Source: Trichomonas vaginalis G3 (taxonomy: Eukaryota > Parabasalia > Trichomonadida > Trichomonadidae). Taken from it: a stretch of 64,000 nucleotides of DNA. The stretch covers positions 23,962,082-24,026,081 of the forward strand of contig NC_067207.1 in the NCBI RefSeq assembly GCF_026262505.1. The letters are read 5' to 3'. Positions 28,862-38,969 of the stretch are shown here, one piece after another. The stretch's first letter is position 1; the number at the start of each line of letters is the position of its first letter. Under the pieces are notes generated by a model. The model made no database searches. It was not told the origin of the DNA and saw nothing but the letters and a program-made list of their open reading frames with translations. The position numbers and the translations under genes are program-made.

Positions 28862-31414
28862 ATGTTTTTGATTTATACAGCGTTTGCTACTGCTGTTGGT
28901 AATATGCCAATATTATCAACAACATGTGGCGAAGGTAAAATTTATGATCCTTTCAATTATAGCTGCGAAGATTGCCCTTCTGGCTCATCATATAATTCAA
29001 CTACACAAACATGCGAATATTCCAGTTGTGAAGACGGATATGATCGTTATGAATCTGCCTGCATCAAAACAGACACATATGAACGCATATATACAACAAT
29101 TGCGAACCAAGAAACTGATTTATTGACATTTACTAATCCAAAAACAACAGACACATCAACAACAGTTCTAAATCTCCAATACTCAGATGAAACATTCAAA
29201 AAAATACTCTATTATGGTGTAATTGCAAAATCATCGCCATATGATGTCAAAGCTAAAGAATTTTTCGCCAATCTTTGTACAGCTAACCATTTCAAGCCAG
29301 ATTCCGCTGTTTGCAATCTTTTTAGATTTGGATGCAATGAAACTGGCGATTCTCAGTATGGCTACGAATACTGGCGTAAAGGTGTTCCGTTTTTGTATTA
29401 CAATGGAACACAGAGTGAAATTGTCGACGAAGACATCTTTAAGAGCACTTATCCTCCAAAACGCGATATTTCCATTCAACTTGCTAGATATTCACCAGAT
29501 GGCGATTTCCTTGGGTTCAAAGAGCTTACTATCGACTTTGAACGCTGCAGTATTAAGAATTCTAACGCACAAATTTGGAGATCTTTTGGATCTAATCTTT
29601 ACAACGATTGCTACATCAATTTATACGAAGAACTCAACAAAACATCACAAGAATTCTACGAGCCATTCATTGTTGATAACACAGTTGATGGAGAACAAGT
29701 TATTCGCCCATTACCTGCTTTAGACTTGAATTACGCTTCAACAACATCACAATCATTGAACAGACAAGACGAAAGATACCACGTTCTTACACGCCGTTTC
29801 TTCCTTGCTGAGAATTATACATCAAATGATTACATTCAGTACTTAACAAACTTCACACTCGTATTCGAGACACGTATGAGAAACAAGACATATATGTACG
29901 TTCCATATGTCGCTGTTGATTACATTCAAGTCTTGAAATCGTCTCTCAAAGAAAGATCTCCTTCATTTAAGCCATTAACCGAAGAAATCTATCAGCCACA
30001 TTACGAATTTAATGTCGAATATACAATGGATCTTTCAGATTTCTGGAATGGCGTTCTTGCAACGATTATTGTATTTTTATTCTTACTTGTCGTGGCATTA
30101 GTTTGGAGATTGATCACTTTCTGCAAACGCCATAACGCAGAGGGCCTTTCTTCATATATAATGCTTGGTTCTTTCGCTTATATCTTAGATTACATATCAA
30201 ATTGGTTCTTTGTTTGCTTCTTCCTTATTTCCACGTACTACTGGTTCTTCTACAAGCTCCAATACAGCACTTTCTACTCCTTCCCGTACTCCAAAGAGTT
30301 TCCATATCTCATTCCTTTCGTTTGGACAGCATTTGTGGTCAAATTCTTTGCTGTACTACTCAGATTATGGCAGATTACCACAACAGACCTCTTCTTCATC
30401 GATTGGGAAACACCTCATTCAGATGATAAAACTGTTTCTTCATGGAGAAGGATCACTGTTGCCAAGGAATGGCTCAGGGTTACTCTTGTCCACTCATACA
30501 GTATTCCTTTCACATTAATTACCATTGTTTTCATACAAAATGGTTTTAATGTTGATTTAATTTCCCAAGCAATACCAGATACGTTGCTTAAAGACGTTGG
30601 CTTCTCACCTATGGTACTCAGAGTTGGCTGGTTGACCTTCCTTTGGGTCATACTAGGCTTCGTTCAGTGGATTTGGTGCGAATTCTTTTATTGGCATTTC
30701 GGATCAGATCCATTCCTCAACGTTGTCGATTTATGTTCAACCTCCAACATCTCCACAATGGTTATCGAGTCCCCGCAACACGGATACTACGTCCACGGCC
30801 GTTGTGTCCATGCTCATGCTGATGAGTCGATGTTCAGACTGACAACGAACCTCGCGAAGGAAGCTTTGGGAGTTGCTTCAGGTCGTGGCTTGACACCTGA
30901 AGACAAAAGCCAAGTTTACGAGGTTTTCTATGAAAAATCTTTCCGATTAAAGTTCATAGAGGTTTTCTACTCAGTTATGAACAACACAGGCTCTAAGCTA
31001 TTCAAGGTAAATGCATCTGAGATACCACACGCATGCATTGACGCGTTTTCGGAATTGAATAAGTTATTCACGAGGTTTTTCGACATGTCACAGTCAGAAC
31101 ATCGTGCAGAAGTACAACTAGAAGTACCTATAACACAGTACGTCTTCGGTTTGTCTCCGAAGATCGAGGACAGATCAATTCTTTCTAAAGATGACGACAG
31201 AGAGTTCAGAAAGACAATGATTCACGGAGCACAGTGGTCTCTGTACATTCTCGCAATCATTCTGTTCGTAGGAGTTGACATGCACACTCACAACTCCATG
31301 ATCGCTGCATTTGTTGTTTTTATTGTTGATTTTCTTATCACTTTCGTTTTCAAGATGAGAGCACGCGCTAAAATCGCTAAGAATGCACTCATCGACACTG
31401 ATTATTTGATGTAA
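28862..31414 (+). CDS. Meckelin (TMEM67/MKS3) homologue
   Basis: 850 residues. A signal peptide (MFLIYTAFATAVG) is followed by a Cys-rich region at about 22-70 (CEDCPSGSSYNSTTQTCEYS), a large luminal domain with the meckelin-type LCTANHFKPDSAVCNLF segment, a first membrane span near 392-415, several more spans to about 610, then the diagnostic NVVDLCSTSNISTMVIESPQ and HGYYVHGRCVHAHAD at about 619-655, and two final spans near 795-845. Human meckelin has VDLCSLSNISV and HGYYIHGRSVHG at this point. Meckelin is a transition-zone protein of cilia and flagella that gates membrane composition, so here it probably sits at the flagellar base. Length is slightly below the usual 995. Confidence 0.92.
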   Translation: MFLIYTAFATAVGNMPILSTTCGEGKIYDPFNYSCEDCPSGSSYNSTTQTCEYSSCEDGYDRYESACIKTDTYERIYTTIANQETDLLTFTNPKTTDTSTTVLNLQYSDETFKKILYYGVIAKSSPYDVKAKEFFANLCTANHFKPDSAVCNLFRFGCNETGDSQYGYEYWRKGVPFLYYNGTQSEIVDEDIFKSTYPPKRDISIQLARYSPDGDFLGFKELTIDFERCSIKNSNAQIWRSFGSNLYNDCYINLYEELNKTSQEFYEPFIVDNTVDGEQVIRPLPALDLNYASTTSQSLNRQDERYHVLTRRFFLAENYTSNDYIQYLTNFTLVFETRMRNKTYMYVPYVAVDYIQVLKSSLKERSPSFKPLTEEIYQPHYEFNVEYTMDLSDFWNGVLATIIVFLFLLVVALVWRLITFCKRHNAEGLSSYIMLGSFAYILDYISNWFFVCFFLISTYYWFFYKLQYSTFYSFPYSKEFPYLIPFVWTAFVVKFFAVLLRLWQITTTDLFFIDWETPHSDDKTVSSWRRITVAKEWLRVTLVHSYSIPFTLITIVFIQNGFNVDLISQAIPDTLLKDVGFSPMVLRVGWLTFLWVILGFVQWIWCEFFYWHFGSDPFLNVVDLCSTSNISTMVIESPQHGYYVHGRCVHAHADESMFRLTTNLAKEALGVASGRGLTPEDKSQVYEVFYEKSFRLKFIEVFYSVMNNTGSKLFKVNASEIPHACIDAFSELNKLFTRFFDMSQSEHRAEVQLEVPITQYVFGLSPKIEDRSILSKDDDREFRKTMIHGAQWSLYILAIILFVGVDMHTHNSMIAAFVVFIVDFLITFVFKMRARAKIAKNALIDTDYLM

Positions 31415-31557
31415 TTTAATAAAAAAATAAGTTTAAATTTTTTCAAATTATGTTGCATATTAAAGAGGAGTATTTCCATTTTTGAATTTTGTATATTCCG
31501 AAGATCGATAAATCAAATTATATATTTGAACGAGTATTTTTCTTCTATCATTTTCTT

Positions 31558-31737
31558 TTAAGGGTGCACTTACCAATTTCGCACATGCTATCATAACATC
31601 AACATATCTTTATGTAGTGATTTATAATAACTTTTTCCCGAGGGAAAATATTACCTTTTTATCATAGCATATTGGGGTATAAAGCTCTGGTGTCAAAAAA
31701 ATTGAGAGAATGTCAGAAAGTGGTAAGCGCACCCATA
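31558..31737. mobile_element. MITE-like element, TTAAGGGTGC family (180 bp)
   Basis: Left terminus TTAAGGGTGCACTTACCA at 31558-31575; right terminus is its imperfect inverse TGGTAAGCGCACCCATAA at 31720-31737, two or three mismatches. The inside is AT-rich with CCCGAGGG. Similar termini occur at 49498-50546 and 58544-58692. Confidence 0.6.
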
Positions 31738-31740
31738 AAA

Positions 31741-32065
31741 TTCCGAATTATCTGAATTAGGACAATTCAGTAAAAGTGACATTACACAAATGAAATCCAA
31801 TTTTCGGATATTCCACAACTATATTAATAGTATTTTAATACAGATAATATAATTTATCTGTATTAAATGATGATTTATCTTCTGAAACTTCTAATTCGAT
31901 CAGATTTTTCATTTGCATTTTTAATATTTTTAGTTACTTCTAGAATTTGAGCTATGCATACAAACACTTAGATCTTAATTCTAAAATATAAAGAAAAACA
32001 ACAATAATGTGAACAATATTCTCAAACAATTATGTGAAAGTTATACTTATCACTAAAAATTAGTA
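31741..32065. other. Intergenic
   Basis: AT-rich 5' flank of the BspA-like gene. AATATAATTTATCTGTATTAAA-type dyad near 31840-31870; otherwise nothing. Confidence 0.45.
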
Positions 32066-32087
32066 TCATTGCTTTATTTAACGATAT
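32066..32087 (+). promoter_or_regulatory. Initiator-like TCATTGCT plus TAACGATAT Myb-type site
   Basis: TCATTGCT at 32066-32073 resembles the initiator; TAACGATAT at 32079-32087 matches the Myb recognition core (TAACGATA) described for the Trichomonas ap65-1 promoter. Here it lies only 4 bases before the ATG, so it would be in the leader. Confidence 0.45.
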
Positions 32088-32090
32088 CTA

Positions 32091-33818
32091 ATGGATGATT
32101 GCATTTTAACAATATCTGGAAATACTATTACTAACATCGAACATCCCAATTTCCGATGTCAACTTCAATATTATGAAGTTAATGAAGCTGTCACTCAAAT
32201 TGACTATAATGCAAGAATAGCAGAAATTTATATTGCAAATTTTACAAATTTCATCAATATCCTCAAAATTCCAGATGGAATGTTTGAGTATCAATCTCTA
32301 GATTTGATAATTTTCCCACCCAAATTAAAAGAAATAGAAAGAAATGCTTTTTATGGGTGCCATGGAAATATCAGTTTAAATTTACCGTTTTTAGAGAAAA
32401 TTGGAGATAATGCATTTTGCAATTGCTTCGCTCCAATTGGACCAATTAATTGTCCAAAATTGAAATTCATTGATTATCAAGCATTTAGTGGTTTTGATGG
32501 ATCAAATTTAGCATTTAATTGTCCACTTTTAGAAGCAATATCATCATCTGCATTTGAATGTTGCGCAAATATTAATATCACATTAAATTGCGAAAATTTA
32601 ATATCCATTGATGGTTGGGTATTCCAAAACTGTGAAAATGTAAGTATAGCAATAAATTGTGTTAATTTGATTTCCATCGGTAACAGAGCATTTTCTTATG
32701 GTGTTAATGTAAATGTGTCACTCAATTGTCCAAAATTAGTGTCCATCGGTGACGGAGCATTTTCTCATTCCTCTATTATAAGACCATTTGATTTCCCTAA
32801 ATTGGAATCAATTGGTTATGGAGCATTTAAAGGATCAATTATAACAGGGCCTATTAATATACCAAACATTAAAACAATCGGACCCAGTGCATTTAACACA
32901 AAAAAAAGAGTTAATATTTCGATTAATTTCCCTAAATTAGAGTATATCTATATTGATTCATTATCAGATTGTATATTTACAGAATTCATTAGTTTAGGCA
33001 AAATAAAATCAATATTGGATTCATTCTTCGAAGGACAGAGTGAAATGAAAGGATCATTTACAGGGATGATATTTTTCAATATTGGTAGAAATTCATTTCG
33101 TGGTTGTACTAAGATGACTGGATATCTTGATTGTAGTGAGTTATCTGTTATTAATGAAAACGCATTTTATGAATGTGGCATCGAGGGACTTATTAACACC
33201 AACTATCTAACAATCAATTCAGCAGCATTTGCATACTGTGAAAACTTAAAATTCGTTGATTTATCTTATGTTGATGAAATCGATGATAATGCATTTTCTT
33301 TTTGTTTCTCAGCTCATTTTGTTAATTTCAATGATATCAAAAAAATCGGAAAGTTTTCATTCCGGCAATGCTCTAATATTACAGGAAAAGTACATCTTGA
33401 TTCAATTGAATCAATAGGCGAAGGAGCTTTTGCTGAAGATTATCAGATCGAATGCTTTGTTCTTTCATGCGAAACAGTTGAGATTGAAAGCGGTGCTTTC
33501 ATGAGAAATATCAGTTTTATTTTATATTATCCTCTAAAGCTGAACCAAAATATCTTAGATGGGAATGATAATGATCGTTATTTTTCTGTATATTACTACG
33601 GAACTGATCCATCACCAGAGTTGTCTGCAGAAGAGCATACACTATATGAATCTGCACATAGAATCTATGTTCTCTGCAATTATACATACAGTAGCTTTTA
33701 TGGACAGCAAGTTACTTTTCTATGCAATATTCAGAGGAAAAACTCCGTTAGAATGAACTTTCCTAAGTTATTATTTTCTTATATCCTTATATATTCACAA
33801 ACAACTCATAAAGCTTGA
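32091..33818 (+). CDS. BspA-like leucine-rich-repeat protein
   Basis: 575 residues, mostly tandem LRR_5/BspA-type repeats of about 23 residues, consensus L-x-x-I-(G/D/E)-x-x-A-F-x-x-C-x-x-(I/V)-x-x-x-x-x-x-P/C-x. Examples are LKFIDYQAFSGFDGSN, LISIGNRAFSYGVNVNVSLN and IKTIGPSAFNTKKRVNIS. About 18-20 repeats are visible from residue 70 to 490. No signal peptide and no C-terminal membrane span, so this member is either cytosolic or released by an unusual route. In Trichomonas this is one of the largest families, with some members on the surface and linked to host binding. The last 60 residues are less regular. Confidence 0.85.
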   Translation: MDDCILTISGNTITNIEHPNFRCQLQYYEVNEAVTQIDYNARIAEIYIANFTNFINILKIPDGMFEYQSLDLIIFPPKLKEIERNAFYGCHGNISLNLPFLEKIGDNAFCNCFAPIGPINCPKLKFIDYQAFSGFDGSNLAFNCPLLEAISSSAFECCANINITLNCENLISIDGWVFQNCENVSIAINCVNLISIGNRAFSYGVNVNVSLNCPKLVSIGDGAFSHSSIIRPFDFPKLESIGYGAFKGSIITGPINIPNIKTIGPSAFNTKKRVNISINFPKLEYIYIDSLSDCIFTEFISLGKIKSILDSFFEGQSEMKGSFTGMIFFNIGRNSFRGCTKMTGYLDCSELSVINENAFYECGIEGLINTNYLTINSAAFAYCENLKFVDLSYVDEIDDNAFSFCFSAHFVNFNDIKKIGKFSFRQCSNITGKVHLDSIESIGEGAFAEDYQIECFVLSCETVEIESGAFMRNISFILYYPLKLNQNILDGNDNDRYFSVYYYGTDPSPELSAEEHTLYESAHRIYVLCNYTYSSFYGQQVTFLCNIQRKNSVRMNFPKLLFSYILIYSQTTHKA

Positions 33819-34039
33819 CTTTCCTTCTTTTTTAAAATCATATGTCTTTATTTTTTTTTTCATTGATTTGATTGAACACAATTCTAACTAAATTTGTTCT
33901 GAATTCAAAAGAATAGCATTTACAACAACCAAATAGCTATGTTTATCGCTTTTGGATGTTTGAAATATTAAAATGAAGTGACGTTTAAAAATTTTTCTGA
34001 TTGTTTCTGTGAATTGAAAAAAATTTTTTTTAGAACGAA

Positions 34040-34945
34040 ATGAGTGTTTCAAATCCAAATCCTTCACAGACAAATACAAATAACCAACCACGCCCAACAG
34101 TAACAGTTGCTCCAACAGCAGACCAATTACGTCAAAATTCAGGAAATGCTCAGCCAAGACCACAAACAGCTGGTGCTCCTCAGAAAGATCCATCTATTCT
34201 CGCTCTTCAGTTTGCTATCGAAACAACTCTTAATACTAAGAAGCTTGAAGAAGAAAATGAAACATTAAAATCTAAACTTGCTGAAAACGAGAAATTACTT
34301 GCTGAATTTGATGATGCTCGCATTCGTGCTAAATCTCTTAGAACACAATTAAAAGAGAAAGAAGCAAAACTCGAAGCAAAGCGTAAAGAGCTTATTCAAA
34401 TCCAAGAAGCCATTATTTCTACACTCCAATCACCAGCCCAACAACAACAAGAGGATCCTGAAGAGGCTCTTGTCCCAATTCCTATTATTATGAACAGAAT
34501 TCAAGAACTTATCATGTCCCTTACAGAATCAGCTGCCGACAAGCAATCCACAGCCATCCCAGTAATTTCTCTCTTCAACACAAGCGAAAAATTAAATAAA
34601 CTCTACGATGCTCTCGTTGAACAAGATATTATTCATGAAACTCAGGAAGAGCACGATGAAAGATACGCCAACTACGTTGCAACACAACAGAAGATAGTTT
34701 CACAGCTCAAGGACATGCTTGCGGCCGCACAAGCCGAAGGAGCTGATCTTGAAGAGGAAGAAGAGGAAATTCCTGAAGAAGAGGAGGAGCCAGCCAAAGA
34801 AGATGCTCCAAAGGTCGTCGAAGTTACAGAAGAAGAGGAAAAGAAGGAGGAATCTCCAGCTCCAGCCCCAGAAGAGCCAAAACCAGCTGAAACAGAAAAG
34901 AAAGAAGAGACACCAGCTGCCAATGAAGAAAAGCCACCTGCTTAA
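34040..34945 (+). CDS. Coiled-coil protein with acidic Glu/Pro/Ala tail
   Basis: 301 residues. The N-terminal 45 are Pro/Gln/Asn/Thr-rich and disordered; 55-125 form a coiled coil (KKLEEENETLKSKLAENEKL); the middle is helical; from about 235 the chain is a Glu-rich, then Pro/Ala/Glu-rich tail (EEEEEEIPEEEEEPAKEDAP). I do not recognise a family. The composition suggests a cytoskeletal or flagellar coiled-coil protein with an acidic tail. The codon choice is intermediate. Confidence 0.75.
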   Translation: MSVSNPNPSQTNTNNQPRPTVTVAPTADQLRQNSGNAQPRPQTAGAPQKDPSILALQFAIETTLNTKKLEEENETLKSKLAENEKLLAEFDDARIRAKSLRTQLKEKEAKLEAKRKELIQIQEAIISTLQSPAQQQQEDPEEALVPIPIIMNRIQELIMSLTESAADKQSTAIPVISLFNTSEKLNKLYDALVEQDIIHETQEEHDERYANYVATQQKIVSQLKDMLAAAQAEGADLEEEEEEIPEEEEEPAKEDAPKVVEVTEEEEKKEESPAPAPEEPKPAETEKKEETPAANEEKPPA

Positions 34946-35433
34946 GCTATTATATATTACTTTCCTATATAATACAAATAATATACTTTTTTTTTTGAAT
35001 TAAACTAATTGAATTACTGAAAATACTTATTTTTCAATACAAAACTCCGAAATTATATCCTAAAATTCTCATTATTATTTAGATTATTGAGATATTTTAT
35101 ATTTTTATACAATTTGCTTATATTTATATATGTTATTCTTACATTTACATACTTTTCGTTGGTTAGAAGTTGTTCAACATGAAAGATTATATTAATAAGT
35201 AATTTTTCAAATATCACATAAAATTAACCTTATAACATTAAATACCAATAACCATTTGGCCTTTCTTGGCTTGATGTTCAGTGCTGTATATATGAATTTT
35301 CGTTTAAAAGTTAAAAATATTAAAAATTTTCATATTTAAACATTTTACTCTTTTTAAATAAAATAAACTGGTTACATTTTGATAGTACTGAACTAGACGA
35401 AGTAAATTGTAGCTTAAATCATAGATACAAATT
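34946..35433. other. Intergenic between convergent genes
   Basis: AT-rich, poly-T run after 34987; nothing recognised. Confidence 0.5.
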
Positions 35434-36162
35434 TTATTTTGGAGATGCAGGCGGCTGAGCGTTATTTGCTGCTTGAGTTTCGGCGCGTACCTTCTCCTCC
35501 ATCTGGCGCTTGATTGCTATATTCATCAAGTAGCAGGCAATGGAGTTCATAACGCTTGAATGCTCTTGGCAGTTGTATTCTTTTGTAGATGTTTGATCAT
35601 TTTCCTCTACTGCAACTATTAACCTCGTGTGGCAGTTTTGATCGTTTTGCTTTGCATACACTGCTACAACTTTATCCCAATCGTAGTGTTGAGGAGCTGA
35701 TTTTCCTCCACTCAAATCAAGACCCTGAGGACCCATTGAAAATTGGAGCTTTTCTTTGCCTAAGCCAAAGAAGCCAGAGACAGTTTCTACATCATGACGA
35801 ACCATTCTTTCGATTTGGCGCTTTTGAAGTGCTGAAGCTATAATCTTCTGACCTGTTTTAATTGTCTGGAATAGCTGTAAAATGTCTAATCTGTTTGTTG
35901 TTGCGATATATACTTTAAATGAATTTGTGAGATTTGTAGTTTCGAGATATATGGAGTTCTGGAATCCTGTTTCATTGTATGCTCCTTCGCATTTCGTTAA
36001 ATCAAGTGGAATTAAGAAATAATCTGGCTGACCGACTTTCTTTGAGATTTCAATCCAAAATCCATTAATTTTGATCCAATAATCATCCCAGTTAAGCTTC
36101 TGATTTGCAACAGCAACTTTACCGTAGCAAAGATAGTTATTTTGTTGTGTTGCCGCAAACAT
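35434..36162 (-). CDS. Soluble beta-rich (PH-like) protein, unknown function
   Basis: 242 residues. Two beta-rich blocks each end in a long helix: LNWDDYWIKINGFWIEISKK ... YIATTNRLDILQLFQTIKTG, and LQFSMGPQGLDLSG ... RLIVAVEENDQTST ... VMNSIACYLMNIAIK. The strand count and closing helix are compatible with one or two PH/PTB-like folds, so it may bind membrane lipid or act as an adaptor. No membrane span. The C-terminus is Gln/Ala/Pro-rich. The family is not identified. Confidence 0.65.
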   Translation of the reverse strand: MFAATQQNNYLCYGKVAVANQKLNWDDYWIKINGFWIEISKKVGQPDYFLIPLDLTKCEGAYNETGFQNSIYLETTNLTNSFKVYIATTNRLDILQLFQTIKTGQKIIASALQKRQIERMVRHDVETVSGFFGLGKEKLQFSMGPQGLDLSGGKSAPQHYDWDKVVAVYAKQNDQNCHTRLIVAVEENDQTSTKEYNCQEHSSVMNSIACYLMNIAIKRQMEEKVRAETQAANNAQPPASPK

Positions 36163-36850
36163 CTAAATTTTTATATTTTTTTTTCACGATGAGATTTATG
36201 TTATCTGTTGGAATTGGATATATGCTAAGTATATAGTAAAACGCGTAAATATCTTGATATTACCTCATCATCCTCAATCTTGGGACTTTGAATTACTGGC
36301 ATTATATTGAATAATTGCAGAAGGCGCCATAAAAGAATGTTTTATGGGCAAATCAAAACAGATCATAGTGTTATGCAGTAAATTAAAATCATCAGTATTC
36401 AATATCTGATGTTTCATCTCATATTTCTATGGATCAAACATTTCCATGACGAAAGTGAAATGAGATAAGTATCATGAGACTGGATGAAAAGGTTTTTAGA
36501 TTCCGATTTCCATATGCTGAGGCGACAACAGCGTAAGTAGTACACTCATAGGACAGTTAATCTCTTTTTTTGTGGAAAGTTTGATTCAGTCAGATCAATA
36601 TTTTGAAAGAGATAATATAAGTGATTTCCTCATTTAATGATTATGAAATTAACATTTACTGAACAGAGTGTTGAGGAGGATCCAGTATTAACGCTAATCA
36701 CTTCAATCATTTAGAGGATTTTAAAAAAATTCCAAGCTTTTATTATTATTTTGCTACCATTTTAATAGCATGACCATAAAACACAATGTTTTATAAAACA
36801 ATTTGCAAAATGTTTTCACAAACTGGGCAAAATTTTCCTCAGAAATTCTG
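36163..36850. other. Intergenic between divergent genes
   Basis: No gene seen. Short dyad ATCTCAT ... ATGAGAT around 36417-36465. The rest is plain AT-rich sequence. Confidence 0.45.
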
Positions 36851-36864
36851 AAGATTTTGCGGTT
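36851..36864 (+). promoter_or_regulatory. AAGATTTTGCGGTT upstream motif
   Basis: The identical 14-mer occurs at 61031-61044 before the PDCD5 gene; here it lies 15 bases before the ATG at 36880. Weaker versions are at 20486 and 28406. Likely a core-promoter element of some housekeeping genes, by inference. Confidence 0.5.
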
Positions 36865-36879
36865 AGTGGTCCATTTACG

Positions 36880-37056
36880 ATGTCTGAAGTTAGAAAACAG
36901 AAGTGCCCTGTTTGCGGTTACGAGATGACATTACCATTCGAAAACAGATGCCCAATTTGCATTAAGTATGATGACAACGTTCAACTTCCAGTTAATGTCG
37001 AAGCACTCCTTTCTGTCAAGCCACTCGAGAAAAAGCCAGAAAAGAAGGGCAAGTAA
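36880..37056 (+). CDS. 58-residue zinc-ribbon protein
   Basis: Short intact frame MSEVRKQKCPVCGYEMTLPF ... CPICIKYDDNVQLP ... ending KKPEKKGK. Two CPxC pairs, CPVC at about 9-12 and CPIC about 16 residues later, make a rubredoxin/zinc-ribbon knuckle pair that would bind one zinc. The C-terminus is Lys-rich. It has C-rich codons like well expressed neighbours, a TAAA at the stop (poly(A) signal position in Trichomonas), and a promoter motif shared with PDCD5. The family is not recognised; small zinc-ribbon proteins of this type often sit in ribosome or polymerase complexes. Confidence 0.75.
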   Translation: MSEVRKQKCPVCGYEMTLPFENRCPICIKYDDNVQLPVNVEALLSVKPLEKKPEKKGK

Positions 37057-37721
37057 AATTCCTCAATAAAATACAACGTTTTTTTGCTATCACAGACGAA
37101 TAAAATTTAAATATTTTTATCATTAAAAAATAAATCTATTTCAATACAATGTTTTTTAAATCCATTCGCTTTAAAACTTAAATTGATTACTAGTGCACAC
37201 CTTAAAATTACTGGTTTCCTCAGATAATTTGTGATATAATTATTTTTTATATTATTGCCAAAGCATAAGGAAATTTATATCTCTATAGGACAAGCTATTG
37301 ATTGCATGAATTATTCATCATTTTAAGTTTGAATTAAATCTTGTTGAAAATATGATGAAGATAATGATGTTTTTAGTATGTAAATAATTCGCAAATGGCG
37401 ATACATTATAGATCGTATAATCATCATTAAATATCAACATGATAATTAAAAAATTGAAATTTAATTTTGGCTTTAGTTGGTAAAATATAAGATAATATTA
37501 ATGTATGTAAGGCATACTATTGGTTGCATGAAATATTCAACATTTTAAACATGGATGATAATCATTTGAAGATATGCTTATGCAAATGGAGCTGTAGTAT
37601 GCTGTTTTACCATAAAAGTTTGTTTATTGATATAAACTTCATTTATTAATTAAAAAATTGAAATAAAATTTAAAATAATGTTTATTTTTTGATGGAAAAA
37701 CATATGACTATATATGTATGT
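37057..37721. other. Intergenic between convergent genes
   Basis: Contains two related stretches around 37265-37345 and 37510-37580 (both with TTGCATGAA-TATTCA-CATTTTAA), a degenerate direct repeat about 240 bp apart. No coding content. Confidence 0.5.
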
Positions 37722-38969
37722 TTAATGGAGCTCGAATATTGGCTCTTTCAATGAAGAATTAGTGTAAAATGTTTCTAATACGACCAATCCAATTGGAATA
37801 AGAGTAAGTAAGAACGGAATCTTGTTAAATACCTTACTGTTCTTAATTGCGATATCGCTTTTCGGTGTTGCTTTGTCAGAAGAGTCTTCTTGAACAATAA
37901 TTGCGTTTACTTGAACATCTGAGCTGTTCTCTGTACTATTGAACTTCATATCACCAAGAATTAAGAGGAACAAGCCAAAGAAAGTGTAATAATGACCTAA
38001 TGTTTGGATTAAGAATTTTCCTGTTTGATAATCCATGAAATTGCCTGGAACAACGATATCCAATATAAATGGTAAGTAGATAAGTAATGTTCCGTATAAA
38101 GTGTAGCTTGTATTTAATAATGATTCTTTTGAAGAAATTGTAACGATTTGGAGGATAGCCAAGAATGAGAATAACTCCAATATTGGTATTCCACCATTTT
38201 CAGAAGACAAATTCTGTTTAAACGCTGTAAATGCTGAAATTATAATATGAGCGATTCCAATTCCAACTGTAAGATTAACAGCTTGTGATGAGAGCTTTAA
38301 GTTTTGTCTGTAGGCTTGGTACAATACGAACAATGAAGTCTGCAAATAGAATAATTGGAGGAAAACTTTGGAATATGAAGGAATGATACCAGTCAAAGCA
38401 TAGCAAAGGATAAGAGGTATCAAATATGGATTTTGTATTGAGAATACTAAGAACAACAATGAGAATAAAGGCTTGAAATTTGCTTTTGTAGCGGGAACAG
38501 TGTAAGTAAATGTCCATTCAATCCAGTCAATGTGTTGGTTTTTATAATCTAATTGGTTATGAATGGAGATATTATGTGAACCGTCAAAAACTCTGTAATA
38601 ATAATCCCATGGAACAGCGTAGTGTTCATCTTGTTCTTGAAACTCGATTTTAGGCGGATACCAATTTGTAATTTCTTCTTTTCCATCAACAAATGTTCTT
38701 GAAAAAACTAATGTTGCTCTGGAATTTGCATCGTAGTTTTCGGAATAGTGAATTTGAAGAGATTGGTTGATTTCAACTGTAGATGGGAAGCGTTGTGGGA
38801 GTGTAAAGCACCAATGCTTAAGAAAACCTGTTTCACGAATATTTGCTCTAACTTTCTTTGAAATTGAATTGGTTTTCTTAACAGCACTGGTAAATGTAAA
38901 AGCTGCTAGTGCTGTTGCAACTTCTGTAAGAACATAATTAGGGTGAATAGTGTTAAAAGTATTTAGCAT
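37722..38969 (-). CDS. Multipass membrane protein, unknown
   Basis: 415 residues. The N-terminal 165 residues are extracytoplasmic-like with beta character and aromatics (TNWYPPKIEFQEQDEHYAVP; NISIHN sequon), ending WIEWTFTYTVPATK. About seven to eight hydrophobic spans follow (FKPLFSLLFLVFSIQNPYLI; VNLTVGIGIAHIIISAF; LIPIGLVVLETFY near the end). The layout of ectodomain plus 7TM-like bundle recalls the GOLD/7TM proteins in the window, but the sequence does not clearly match. No enzyme motif is seen. Confidence 0.65.
   Translation of the reverse strand: MLNTFNTIHPNYVLTEVATALAAFTFTSAVKKTNSISKKVRANIRETGFLKHWCFTLPQRFPSTVEINQSLQIHYSENYDANSRATLVFSRTFVDGKEEITNWYPPKIEFQEQDEHYAVPWDYYYRVFDGSHNISIHNQLDYKNQHIDWIEWTFTYTVPATKANFKPLFSLLFLVFSIQNPYLIPLILCYALTGIIPSYSKVFLQLFYLQTSLFVLYQAYRQNLKLSSQAVNLTVGIGIAHIIISAFTAFKQNLSSENGGIPILELFSFLAILQIVTISSKESLLNTSYTLYGTLLIYLPFILDIVVPGNFMDYQTGKFLIQTLGHYYTFFGLFLLILGDMKFNSTENSSDVQVNAIIVQEDSSDKATPKSDIAIKNSKVFNKIPFLLTLIPIGLVVLETFYTNSSLKEPIFELH

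Noticed and set aside
34672-34923. Ser-rich minus-strand frame
   Set aside because: Antisense shadow of the Glu-rich tail of the plus-strand coiled-coil gene.
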